Translations under genes and position numbers: made by a program
Assembly: GCA_003988795.1 (NCBI GenBank)
Contig: QYAK01000042.1
Location: 62,001-126,000 of the forward strand
From: Proliferodiscus dingleyae
Taxonomy: Eukaryota > Ascomycota > Leotiomycetes > Helotiales > Lachnaceae
Direction: 5' to 3'
Length of the DNA: 64,000 bases
Notes under the pieces: model-generated
Told to the model about the DNA's origin: nothing
What the model saw: only the letters and a program-made list of their open reading frames with translations
Database searches by the model: none
Part shown: one piece after another, positions 44,304 through 55,886 of the stretch
Position numbering within the stretch: the first letter of the stretch is position 1
How the letters are laid out: each line of letters starts with the position of its first letter

Positions 44304-45107
44304 TCATCTTCCGCCTAGCTGGTTTTTTGATTTAGGGCGTTCCATCCAGCAACATACCAAGGGATATTTTCTCTGAAGCGCCATCCATTCAATATCATGC
44401 TCCATATCCTCTCTTATCACCGCTTTAATCTCTCTTATCACAAATCCAAACCGCTTGTACAGCTCCTGGCCTTGTACTGTGGCCTCAACAATGATTTTCA
44501 AGCCCAACTCGTCCGCCTTTTGGACCCCCCAACAAAGCATTAAACTTGCGCCCCCTTGACGGCGGTACTCGGGTAACGTGACACAGATTCCAAGTTCTGA
44601 GATCAAAGTCAGTGGCAGTAGGTCTCGATCAACAGTTACAGACCCATGTGAGGACAGTCACAATACGCCGTGCGTTGCTCCGCCCGACCGTTCATCAGGA
44701 AATTGGTATATTCTCGTATCCTTGAGCCCTTTGGATGCCAGTCTGCGTCTTGAAGAGCGCGAGCGCGATCTGTATACGGAGGGGGATCGTTGATTTCCCA
44801 ATTTGAAGCGCTAGGTACCTTCATTAAGACTTCATGTCGACATACAAAGTGCTTCCTACCTCGCAATTCTACCAGTATCGGTATCGACAACTTTGACCCA
44901 ATACTGTGTGGGTGAAGTCATCCAGTCAGCCAGATAGTCATTTGCTGTCTCTTGTTCTCCACGCGCGCGGCGAATGGGCGAATCTTCGGCCAGCCCTGGT
45001 GAGCAGAGGTCTACGAATGCATCATGTGGATCAGAGTTGGCGGCATATACGACCTTCACCAACTCTTTGATATCAGTATGTGAAGCGAGAAGGAGCTTCA
45101 ACGGCAT
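44304..45107 (-). CDS. GNAT-family N-acetyltransferase
   Basis: Three exons (44860-45107, 44644-44810, 44304-44596) give 235 residues. The frame has no upstream ATG, so the start is at 45107 (MPLKLLLAS). The acetyl-CoA-binding motif A is LPEYRRQGGASLML (Q/R-x-x-G-x-G/A), followed by the ADELGLKIIVEA strand and the YKRFGFV motif B. The fragment SNWEINDPPPY is typical of fungal GNATs of this size. The acceptor substrate is unknown. It is head-to-head with the Ras-fusion gene, sharing a 647-bp upstream region. Confidence 0.85.
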
Positions 45108-45754
45108 TCCGATTTCTCCCACGAGTATAGACTAAAATATAGCCAGTATGTTGCGGACGTGTAGAACTTGTTGTATAGTGAAGTGGTGTAGTTGCCTAAT
45201 TCAAGTCCCGAAGTTAAAGAACATCAGCTCAGGGGTTGGCTTAGGGGTTCGCTAAGGTTTAACTTAAGTGGCCGAACACTGGATTAGAGGCCAGGTGGGC
45301 CATGGCTCAGGCGCTTTAGGTCATTAATACCAAAGTGCAGGAGCCATCAACAAGCATATGATTATCGCCCGAGCTTCACCTTCGAAACAAAAGACGTCTG
45401 CATACTAATTCTGCAAAAGTACGCCCTGTTTCAGGGGCAGAATTCATGGCGCCAGCTTGCTCAGCCTTGCACTGCCACAACAAGTAATGTAAACATCATG
45501 GCTCACGCGCATCGCACGGAGAATATGATTTTCCAGGTATTCAATAAATCACAACACTTAGTTCAAAGTGTTGGACGCATATCTATGGAGCTGAAGACTT
45601 GGGCATCTCATTTACAGCTGACGCGTTCTGGGAGGCACTCGCAGTTGTTCCCGGCCCCCAACTTACTCCGCACGGGGCTGCGACGTTTAAATTTGAGAAC
45701 ATCATCAATTCTACCTGTCGCCCCAAGGACTGAAGCTGCTGTAGTGCCAGTGAG
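45108..45754. promoter_or_regulatory. Divergent promoter of GNAT and Ras-fusion genes
   Basis: 647 bp. It contains GGGGTTCGCTAAGG-like short repeats (about 45230-45260). No gene is supported. Coordinated expression is possible but untested. Confidence 0.4.
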
Positions 45755-47752
45755 ATGGAGGCTGCTGGACTAGCTTTAGCAATTGCTCCTCTCCTATCTG
45801 GATGCGCCAAAGTTGTCAAGACCCTCTACGACGTTCGCAAACGGTACAAGGCTGCGCCAGCAATGCTGACGACAATTGCGACAGAATGTAGCACCTTTAG
45901 ACTTGCTCTCGTACGACTTCAAATGTTATCGAAGGGAGAGGAGCGAGACGATGTCCTGGATAGCATTGGTATAGCGGTTTTAACCTGCGAAATGACTTTG
46001 TCAACTCTAGAAGAAAACGCTTTGGAGCTTTCTGAGTCGGTGAATAGCTTAGACGCACATGACTTGAACAAGCTGAGTGCTTTTGATAAGGCAAAGATTG
46101 TCTGGAAAGAGGATGAGATGAAAGATCTATTGCAACAACTGCAGCGGCATCAGAACAACCTAGCTTTTTTGTTACACGTTCTCCAAAGGTGAGTAGGCCC
46201 TTCGCGTGAACGCGGTCCATCAGAAGATTGTATTTGAGCTGATGATGAATCAGTGAGTCAACGAGCCAGATCCAGGACTTACTCATCAGCCAGGGGACAG
46301 TCCTAGGGGCCATGTTTGACAGGACACAAACCTCCCGTCACTCAGCTCGACGTTCCCAGAATTCGTCTGAGCGAGATTCAAATAGATTTAGCGGGGTTAG
46401 TATCTGTGGCTCTGCACGGTCATCTCGGAATTTCGACTTTGATGACGAGATTGTGAACGCAAGGGTGTATCGAAAAGCTCTGACTGAATGGGTTGCACGA
46501 AATAGACAAGAGGTTGCAGCGAGCCAGGCAGGTGAGGCAGCTAGAATCTCTTCTCCGCCAGCTTCCTTACCCCTGAAGGAAGAGGAGGACAGCCAGCAGC
46601 GTACAGCCAAGGGGAATGAAACTGGTCCAGACAGCTTCATTAGCGACCCGAATATTGCAGCCTTCAGGTTTCCGTTTTCCCCAAACGCCAGTCAAGCAGA
46701 GGTTGTCTCGGAGGAAGATACAGATATTTCAAAAAATGCTAAACGTGATGCTATCATCTACGACACCTCGCCACTTCCAACCGTCAACGAGGCCGAAGAG
46801 TCAGCAAGAGACACTGTGGACAATAATTTCGCAATTTTTCAGGTCCCCAGTAGTCTAGTTGAAGGACCGAAGGACGGCGCAGATGTCGCAACAAAATCGC
46901 AGAGTGTGATGCCTGCCAAGCATCCTTATCCGCACCCTGATATGAATCACATCGACGCTGCGGGCAGGTTCTCAAGAGAATATAAGCTCGTAGTAGTAGG
47001 GGCAGGTGAAGTTGGCAAGTCTTCGCTGGTGATACAGGTGAGAACGTTCTGTTAAATTTTTTTAAGAATTTCCACTGACAAATCTTAAGTTGGTACAGAG
47101 CTTCTTCGTAGATGAGTATGATCCAACCATAGAGGACTCGTACCGAAAGCCGTGCGAAATTGATGGCGAAGCTGCCATACTGGATATTCTAGACACTGCA
47201 GGTCAGGAAGAGTACTCCGCATTGCGGGAACAGTATATGAGAACGGGAGAGGGCTTCATGCTAGTCTATAGCATCACGTCCCGTGATTCCTTCCTAGAAT
47301 TAATTGATTCCGCACAGGTGATCTTGAGAACCAAGGACAAAGAAGATATACCATTCATAGTTGTCGGTAATAAACACGATCTCCGCGACGATAGGGAAGT
47401 CTCCATGCAAGAAGGGAAGGACCTAGCGCGCAAACTCAGATGTATGTTCATCGAAACGTCTTCTAAAGACAACATAAACGTCGATGAAGCTTTCTATAAT
47501 CTCGTGCGTGAGATTCGAAGACATAATAAGGAAATGGCAAGAGATATCACCATGCCGGACTCAAAGACATCAACTGCCTATGAGGTCCAAAATAATAGCA
47601 GAAAGGCATTTATCAGGAAGAAAAAAGTGTTTCCGACAACAGCAGAAGAAGTAGATATTGGCAGGATAGGCCAAAGTGCTAATGGTCTTGCGGACGTTGG
47701 GCCAGGTAAAAGTACTTTCGGGTACTTAAGAGAGTTCCTCCCTTTGAAGTGA
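45755..47752 (+). CDS. Ras-like GTPase fused to an N-terminal STAND/NLR-type domain
   Basis: Three exons (45755-46188, 46254-47037, 47090-47752) give 626 residues. Residues 1-145 form a helical domain starting MEAAGLALAIAPLLSGCAKV, resembling the N-terminal domains (Helo_like_N type) of fungal STAND/NLR proteins. A ~240-residue Ser/Glu-rich linker follows. Residues about 385-560 are a Ras GTPase with no indel to human Ras at the G-boxes I checked: GAGEVGKSS (G1, 394-402), YDPTIEDSYRK (switch I, Thr419), DTAGQEEY (G3), NKHD (G4) and ETSSK (G5). The residue matching Ras Gly13 is Glu397. The catalytic Gln (Ras 61) is kept. The tail is ~65 residues with no CaaX box (ends LPLK). Acceptor choice at 47089 recovers the Ras LVQ segment. 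The Ras call is firm; the N-terminal fold is tentative. Confidence 0.88.
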
Positions 47753-48580
47753 TCGGGGAGAGCTGGACTTCCGATGAGGGTCCAATCAGACATCCAAGAA
47801 GCACGTCTTGACTGCACATCCAAGAGCTGTACAAGTATGACGTCCTCCTCGTACCCATTCTTCAAGTCATGAGGCTTCTAGACTTCGGAATCGCGAACCT
47901 TAGGAGCCGCAGAAAAGCTAGCCACGTACACCTAGCAGAGCGAGAAGGACTTCGTGTACCACGAAGGCACAGGCTTTGGCGGAGCGACGATAACGTTTCC
48001 GCAAAGCCCGCCTATTGGTAGCCAAGTCGCGATCATACCAACATAGAGCAATTTTCGGGACTGTCATGTCAATATACATGAAGAAATACAAAAGTTGGAT
48101 CTGGCGGGGGCCATCCGCCTCCATCTATCTCAAGCATCAGCGGAAGTGAAGAGGAAGACGAGGCGGCTGATAATGACAGCTAAACTTTACTTATGACTTT
48201 TTTCTCTATTTAATCTTAGATTGTTGACTCAAGAGAGAAACATTGTCATTTCTTTGGCAAGGTCTTGCCAATTGACCATTAGCCAGAGTGGGACAAGCCT
48301 TCCGAGCCTAGGCCAGCTCGCGCCAGCGGCTGCACGAAATGACGGCGTGACTCAACTTTTTTACATTCCTCAAATGCAGAACTCCTGCTTGCAGTCACCA
48401 AAAGCGCGAACACCGCAGATCCGGGTCTTCTTACATATAGATACTAATATGATTCTCGCAGTTTCTTGAACAACATTTCGTTGTGTAGTTCAGATAGATC
48501 TTTCATCATTGAGATTCTCCCCCACTACCCCGCACGCTTGGCCTCCATTCTTCCAAAGACCTTGCAGTTTCAGCATCCAT
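47753..48580. other. Intergenic
   Basis: 828 bp between the Ras-fusion gene and the MFS gene. No gene is supported. Confidence 0.5.
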
Positions 48581-50067
48581 ATGGCTTCATCTAATGGATC
48601 TCCTCCTATAGGCTTAAAGTGGCGTTCTTCAACTCCATATATTCTCATTACAATAGCGATAGCACTTTTTACGGATCTATTGTAAGCTTCAACTCTCTGT
48701 ATAAACCAATTACTCTTCTCGTTCTGGACCGCAGATCACTAATACTTCCACGTGTTAGCCTATACGGGATAGTCGTCCCTATCCTACCCTTTATTCTTCG
48801 TGACCGGGCACATATCCCACATTCCGAGATCCAGTCTCTCACCTCCACCATTCTCGCCTCCTATGCCTTAGCTTCTGTCATCTGCTCCTTCCCGGCTGGC
48901 GTTCTAGCGGACAAGCTTCCTGCTCGGCAATGGCCCTTCCTTGGCGGTCTAGCTGCACTACTTGGCTCTACAATTCTGCTTTACGCAGGCCAAACAGCGA
49001 ACGTATTGATCCTGGCACGAGCTTTGCAAGGGATTTCAGCCGCAGTGGTCTGGACAGTGGGACTGGCGCTTGTGCGAGACACAGTTGGAAGTGAGAAGCT
49101 CGGAGTCACGATTGGAACTATCTTCTCCTTGATCAGTGTTGGCGAGTTGCTGGCGCCAGTACTTGGGGGAATCATATACCATAAGGCCGGCAATGGTGCC
49201 GTCTTTGCTTTAATGTTTGCGCTTATAGGTGTAGATTTCATTCTTCGGCTGGTTATGATCGAGAAGAAGACTGCTAGAAAGTACGGGCTAGACGATACGC
49301 CCAAGACAAACTCAGACCAAGGAGATGAAGAGGAAGCTGTGCCAACAAGTGAAAACTCGCCCTTGTTGGGAACAAAGGACGAGGACGAAGCTGCGTGGAA
49401 GCTAGCAAAAGAGCAGCCGAAGTTCTTACAGAAGATTCCCATTCTATGCGCGCTGAAGGATCCACGCCTTCTGACTGCTCTGATCCTAGCTGTGGCGCAA
49501 GCCTTCACCATTGCTGTCTTCGACGCCACTATCCCCACGGAATCCCAAGACCTCTTCGGCTTCTCGTCTCTCACGTCTGGCCTGCTCTTCATACCGCTTT
49601 GCATGCCCTACCTAGTCCTCGGTGGCGTTTCTGGCAAGGCGGTAGATAAGTACGGCGCTCGCCTCATAGCTACTCTCGGATTTGGATATCTAGCATTACC
49701 GTTGGTTCTTTTGCGGATACCAAAGCCTGGAGGCACGCCTGAGATTGTGAAATTCTCTGCTTTCCTTGTTTTGACCGGTCTGGGATTTGCACTTATTTCC
49801 GCGCCGTCGCTTGTTGAGGCATCATATGTGCTTGAAAGATATCACAAGGCCAATCCAGAGCTGTTCGGCGAAGAGGGACCATACGCTCAGCTATATGCGA
49901 TTCACAGCATGGTGTTTTCTGCGGGCCTAACGCTAGGTCCTCTGGTCGCGGGTGGTTTGAGGGATAGAATTGGCTATGGAAATATGACTGCGTTTATTGC
50001 TAGTGTATGTTTTGTTGTGAGTGGTTTGAGCTGGATGTTCCTTGGGAAAAGACCTCGGAAGCAATGA
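48581..50067 (+). CDS. MFS drug:H+ antiporter-like transporter
   Basis: Two exons (48581-48681, 48759-50067) give 469 residues. The first exon supplies the N terminus and half of TM1 (PYILITIAIALFTDLF), joined at the 77-nt intron to LYGIVVPILPF. About 12 transmembrane segments are visible. Motif A-like GVLADKLPARQW lies between TM2 and TM3. A motif C-like antiporter signature is GELLAPVLGG in TM5. The central cytoplasmic loop is acidic (KTNSDQGDEEEAVPTSENSP). The profile fits the VMAT/DHA-type drug and metabolite antiporters. No biosynthetic gene adjoins it, so the substrate is open. Confidence 0.9.
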
Positions 50068-50799
50068 GAGAAGCTCTACGAGACTAAACGGCAGGGCTAA
50101 TCAGCTTGGTCAATTTTAGAGGACATCCTATGGAATAATATACAATGTGCAGGATGAGCCACTTTAGGCCAACAACGCTTTGAACATTGATTACGAAGTG
50201 AATGGTCTTTGAGCGGTCTTGATTGCGACCATAGAATTTGGAATCACGGGTTCAGTTGTCGTGGTGGACAGTCCATTGCTCAATTGCATTCCCGCTACTG
50301 CTCACAACTTTATTACCTGCTCCCACTTGAGATCCACATGGATGTTCCTGGGTCAGATAGAAAGCTATGGACGCCTCCAGTTTTGCAGTACTTGGTGCTC
50401 GAAGACATGACGTTTGCATCTAGGCATAAAGTATTGGAGAGGACGCGATATTAAGGAGGCGATGCACTCGGAGAGGCCGCGCCAAAGCTTCGACGTTGCG
50501 GGCTTCCCCTTCAAGAAGAAAAGTGGAGTGGAAGATGACAACCACCATCCTCCAGGATTCACAAGCTTAAAACAAGCTTGCATGATATGTCAACTCCCGA
50601 CGCGGCGAAAATGGCTTGATGTTATACGACTGCATCGGGTTTGAACCAATGAAAGTGAGCAGGAACATGTCCGGAGACGCATACTTCACATTTTTATAAA
50701 GGGGAGTGTGTTACTGTATCCAGAAGATGTTTGTCTTCAGATTCGCCTTGAAGTTTCATTTGTCAAAAAGTCATTGTATTCTTTGACAGTTCTGCAATC
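50068..50799. other. Intergenic, cutinase promoter
   Basis: 732 bp. No gene is supported. A TATA-like element at 50691-50701 is listed separately. Confidence 0.5.
50691..50701 (+). promoter_or_regulatory. Putative TATA box of the cutinase gene
   Basis: TTTTTATAAAG lies about 100 bp upstream of the ATG at 50800. Assigned from sequence and position only. Confidence 0.4.
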
Positions 50800-51809
50800 A
50801 TGAGGCTTGAAGCGACTATCATTACCATATACGTCGCACTATCCTCAGCCTTGCACTTCAGACCTCGAGATGGCGTCTCAGATACCGCCAACGACATGAA
50901 AAGCATCATTGCAGGTGACAATCCATGCGCCCCTGTGGCCGTCATAATAGCCCGTGGAACGTTCGACTCCGGGTACGTTTCCCTCTCAAGCTTCCATTTC
51001 CCAATTATCTCTATCTTACCCAGTCTAACAGGGACCACCCATAGGAATCTTGGCATCTGGGTTGGTGGAGAATTTGCTCAGAGCCTCAGAGCACTCATTC
51101 CTGGCGTTGCAATCCAAGGCGTGGATTCAGGAGCTTACCTAGCTGATTTGGATGACTATCTATCAGAGGATGGCGGTAGTGAGTCAGGCGCTGCGTGGAT
51201 GGCTCAAGCCATCGAAGACTATGCATCCACATGCCCAAATTCTACCATTATAGCATCCGGCTGGAGGTACCTACCCACCTTCCCTGTATCTACCCGTCGA
51301 CTGATCAGGCATCTTCTCTTGCTAGCCAAGGTGCAATAGTATCACATAAAGCGCTCCAGGCCCTCGATTCCGAGGCCACGCAGCACCTAGGCGGCCTCGT
51401 CACGTTCGGCGACCCGAACGGTGTTTGGTCGAACCTACCAGTCTCAGCCTCCGTCTCATTCAAATCCTACTGTGTCACAGGCTCGCTCCCAGACCCGCTG
51501 TGCGCGTCGCTACCAGACGACTTTACCTTCCCTACGTCCCCGGAGGACATCATCGGGCCCTTCAGCCAGCTTCCAAGCCGGGCCGTCGGTGCACAACAGG
51601 TCGCTGCTGCAGCGGACGTTGTGGCGAAGTTAACAGTGCAAGTCTTTGAAAGTTTTTTTGACTTCCTTAATATGCTGCGGCCGGGCAAGTTTGTGAGACT
51701 GCTGTTGACGCCGGAGCATTTCATGTACGGAAATGATGGGATGACGGCTCAGGCGGCGCACTGGGTGGCGGACTTAGTGGCTGTGAAGACTGCGCTTGCT
51801 CAAGGATGA
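50800..51809 (+). CDS. Secreted cutinase (CE5 family)
   Basis: Three exons (50800-50972, 51045-51266, 51326-51809) give 292 residues. It would hydrolyse the cutin polyester or related short esters. There is a signal peptide at the N terminus (IITIYVALSSALHF). The nucleophile Ser132 sits in GWSQG, created by splicing exon 2 to exon 3; the family consensus is GYSQG. The catalytic Asp is in YCVTGSLPDPLC and the His is in EHFMYG. The oxyanion-type segment ARGTFDSG and the strand LVTFGDPNG are also standard. The protein is longer than the ~200-230 residues of typical cutinases, mainly after the Asp (a helical insertion around VGAQQVAAAADVVAKLTVQV). It suggests plant-surface contact. Confidence 0.92.
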
Positions 51810-52420
51810 AGAGGGAAAATCCTGACTTTATGCCTGATTATGCTGCTGGTTATGTTGCTCAAGTAAACCAATATGAAATGAGTAGTGTATTTAGAGACAC
51901 TTGATTCGGTCTCGGTATATGCCAAGTGGATGACGGAGCAAATATGTATAAAGCTTATAGTGAAGAATACGCATCAAGCATCGAGGAAATGGAAAGCAAA
52001 GCAGAATTCATTGCGGAACGTCAATACTTACTACAATGATTCATGAAGATACAGAGCAAGTAGATATCAAAAATATATAATTCTGCACATCGCTTTGTCT
52101 ATCTCCATTCACTTCAAACGGGCTAAGCTCCAAGTTCCAGCGAGTGTATCCTTCTGTAGCGTATCTTGTCTTCCAAAGTTGGTTATCCTGAACCAAGTCA
52201 AGTCAACAGCCCAATGCAAATATCAGAAATCTGTACATGTAGCTCTGCTTTATGATATGAAATAAAAACACACATTTCATGGTCGCCCTTAACTCCGGAT
52301 TTTTTTGATAGTCCCCGAATGTAAATACACACCACAGAACTCTGCACAGAAATGTTGCATCTGAGCTTTCATCTCTGTAAGATGTTAGCTTCGGCTTCCT
52401 TATGTATACTGTATGATAGA
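51810..52420. other. Convergent 3' intergenic region
   Basis: 611 bp between the cutinase gene and the PUF gene. No gene is supported. Confidence 0.5.
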
Positions 52421-55400
52421 TCAACGCACCCTGCCTCGTCGCCCGCCATTGACCTGCTGCTCCTGCTGGACACCATATCCCATTCCTTGCATGCCCATCC
52501 CAGCATACCCATACGCGCCAAGGCCAAGTCCGAACCCCGGAGGACCAAACGGACTCTGACCTAGCATTGGGCTGGGGCTCATCTGTTGTGGTGGTTGGAT
52601 GGCACTAGCGCCCTGATTGCGGTAGTGTTCCGGGGAAGGACTAGCATTATTGTAGCCAAATCCAGATTGCATAGTAGGGTAAAAGCTGTTCATTGGAGGG
52701 GCAGTTCGGGACAGAAGTGACTGCTGGTATTGCTGAAGAGTCACCGGCGGGACGAAAGACGGATTGAAAAGGGAAGTGCCATACGCCGGGAATGCAAGGT
52801 TTGAGTCCATGCTGTCCGTACGTTGCATACCCATGTCAAAGCCTTGTTGCTGCTGCACAGGATAAAATTGGTTGCTGAATTGCGGAGGAGGTATGTGACC
52901 GTTGACCTGACTGTGTTGTGAACCAGGCCGTTGTCTCTCAGCTGAGTGGCTGTTGGCATGATCACGGCTTGGTCCAGCACTTCCATTACGGGTCGACAGA
53001 CCAACTTCGTCCATGAGGCGTTTGTAGCCTTGAGCAGGCTGAGCCTTGAGTCGCAAAAGAACATTCCTGACGTTCTCCACTACTTGAGGTCGGATCGATT
53101 CGTCGAAAAAGGGCGTAGTCAGAACCTTGAAGATAAGTGTAGCACCACAGGCGTGGTCCGATAAAATTGCCTCAAGAGTCTCGTCGTTGGGAGAAAAGAA
53201 CAAAGCCTTGTAAATAGCATCCCGTGCTTTTGGCTCGGCCTTTTGATTGATGACCTTTAGTACAGTGAGGTATGCAACTTTGTGTGTGCACAGATGAACG
53301 AGGTGAGGAACCAGTTGAGGTGCAAGGACGCTTCGTCGTTGAGGGAATGTACAAGTATCAAGGAACCAAGTCAACAGAAGGGCGCCATTCGCGTTTGTAG
53401 CCAGTTGAACACTATGCAATGCAATGGCAGCTGCAAGCATTCGTTGTTGATCCTTAGTCGAGTGATGACTCTCAAGACAAGCTCTCATAGCTCTAGCACC
53501 ATACCGGCCCTCGGCAATCTTCCACATCTGGCTGAGCATTGCCTCAAAGATGAAGTCATTGAAAGGAGATCCAAATTTCAGGCAGCACTGCAAGACGTAG
53601 TTCCCATATTGGTCGAGAAACAACGGAACGGTGTATGGCTGGAGATTAGCACAGATCATACCCATCTGTTTCTGAGTCTTGCAAACGTCGATAATCTTCT
53701 GCGCAGCCCACGTCCCATTCTTGTGTACACCAATCTCAGCCATGTGCGGAGAGATCTCCCCCAGCATTGCATCCCGCATGTCGTCCGAGCAATGTTCGAA
53801 GAGCTTCTGGACAACGGTGTTTCCAAGGTAATCAGGTGAAAGCTCTGCAATTTCGGGAAGCATATCAGCTGCAATCCCTTCGATATCAGCAGCTGACCAG
53901 CTTTGGTTGTCAATACGCTTTCGGATCTCTCGGAGCTTGGGAGCATCGTGGACCCGATTGGGAGATGGCTCAGGGATAGCAGGAATCTCAGACTCGAAAT
54001 TATCGTATTTGATGGCTGAGTCAAGACTCTGGTTGATTTTGCCCTTGTCTTCCTGGGTAGCTCCAAATTCCCCCACAATATCAAGAATATCAGATTTCAT
54101 CTCTTTGAGAACCGGCATTGTTGGAGGAGCGGTTCCTGGGCGTGAGATTAGGCCTGGAGTAGTAGTAGCAGCACCATTAGCACCGCTTTCTCCCTTCATG
54201 AAGGGATCCGGGCTTGGCGATGGGAAGGTCCCATCAGGACCGGGTGTTCCAGATGGCGAGGGTGGTTTGGCAAAGTTGATCCGGACCGGCCCTGCACCGG
54301 GGAAGATTTCTTTTCCATTCATCAGAGTCTTAGCGGAGATAGCGCTGTCAAGGCGCTCGAAATTGACGAATCCGCAATTCTTGTGCGTTAAAACACGAGC
54401 AGAGATGATGGGCCCATGAGACTTGAACATTTCCATGAGGGTTGAGACAGTAGTTGAAGATGGAATGCTTCCAAGCCATAAGGCTCTAGTTGGACCCTCA
54501 AGAGTATCATCAGGGTTGAGGTGCCCATCATTGCGGCTGTTGGAGCGGCCCAATGTCATCGCTCCCAGAGATTCCGAAAGACCATCATACTCTCGTGACT
54601 CTGACAAACCAATGTCTGATGCGTTGATGCTGCTATCCAACCGGGAGGTAGTAGGAACATAGTACGGTCGAGCGAGTCTCGGAGAATCCAAAACACCAGC
54701 AGTTCTGGCTCTTGGTCGATTTGAGGATGCCTGGTTGGCAAATGCCTGCACCGCTAGATTATGTTGTGCAATAGCTGCGTTCGTGGCAGCAAGCTGCATC
54801 TGGAGTTGGTGTTGCTGCGATTGGTAAGGGGTCATGCTTTCTGTGTCATAATCCTCGTCTTCTTCTTCCGCATATTTCTCCTTTGCATTTACAGAGTATG
54901 ATCGGAATCTGTTCGCCTTGTTGATGTCTGCCATCTGCAGATTGGCTAGGAACGGATTTGCCAGCTGGGCTCGAGGCTGTTGAGGAGTGTCTGCCAGTCC
55001 AAGATAATCTAAAGTCCTCATCTCATTATCAGCAGCCCCTTCTCGAGAGAATGAGGATTGAGCTGGAGAACTAGGTCCATTAGATCCCTGGCTCGCAATA
55101 CTTGCGAGCGTTGACGTCCTCTCACGCCCAGACGCCCAATTTGAGGAGAACACAGATACACCGAACGGTGAAGTAGCGCGGTTAAATTGGCTCCGTTGTG
55201 GCATTGATCCAGCCCGTAATCGAGACAGAAGTGCAGCATTGCTAGCATTCCCATGCTCAGACTCACCTACGAGATTCGGGGAAGGAGAATTGAAGGGACT
55301 TTGTGATGGAGTTGGTCGGGAGCTTTTAGTAGCTAACACTGATGGGAGGGGTCCAAGCCCGTTGCTGGCTCCTCCAGGAGAAAAGCGTGATGGAACGGTG

Positions 55401-55886
55401 CCTGCTCGTGCACGTCTGGTAGGTTGTGGAAGGCTCTCAGGCGTTGGGAGTTGTGTGAACTCGGGGAAACCATCGACAGGAGATTCGGGGATGTTTTCGC
55501 GGAGAGGGGTAGAGTTACCGCTTGTTGGAGGACCCCAGACATTAACTGGGACGCCTTCCTGGGCTTGGATCTCTCTTGTTCTGCTCGGCTTGTTAGCTGT
55601 CTCGCAATTAAATTAGAAACTATCGTGCGAACCTCTTGGACAGGAATCTGCTGCCAGTGCTTGTGCCGAGCTCATGCGACGGAGAACCAGCCCCCGATCG
55701 TGTGTTTCCCGCCATCTTGCCTGCGGAGTTCAGTCCACCTGCTAATCCAAAAGGTGATCGCAAGGCACTTCCAGTGGAGCCTTCTGTGGGAGATGTGTTG
55801 GCTGTCGAAGAGCCCGAGCGAGGGAGACTGGCGCTTGGTTGTGGGAGATATCCTAGCGTCAGATGTTCAGATCTCGAAGATGACAT
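52421..55886 (-). CDS. Jsn1/Puf1-type RNA-binding protein (RRM + PUF repeats)
   Basis: Two exons (55633-55886, 52421-55580) around a 52-nt intron give 1137 residues. The start at 55886 gives MSSSRSEHLTLGYLP. The N-terminal third is Ser/Pro-rich and disordered. An RRM lies at about 450-525 (RNP2 LWLGSI, RNP1 NCGFVNFE). PUF repeats follow at about 650-930, with LGNTVVQKLFEHC, KNGTWAAQKIID and DQYGNYVLQCCLK as the clearest units. The C terminus is Gln/Gly-rich (MGMQGMGYG). The RRM-then-PUF order is that of yeast Jsn1/Puf1 and Puf2, which bind mRNAs for membrane and mitochondrial proteins. Targets here are unknown. Confidence 0.93.

Noticed and set aside
47038..47098. Alternative acceptor at TTGGTACAG (47098) in the Ras-fusion gene
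   Set aside because: It would delete three residues (LVQ) that match Ras; the acceptor at 47089 keeps the G-domain without gaps.
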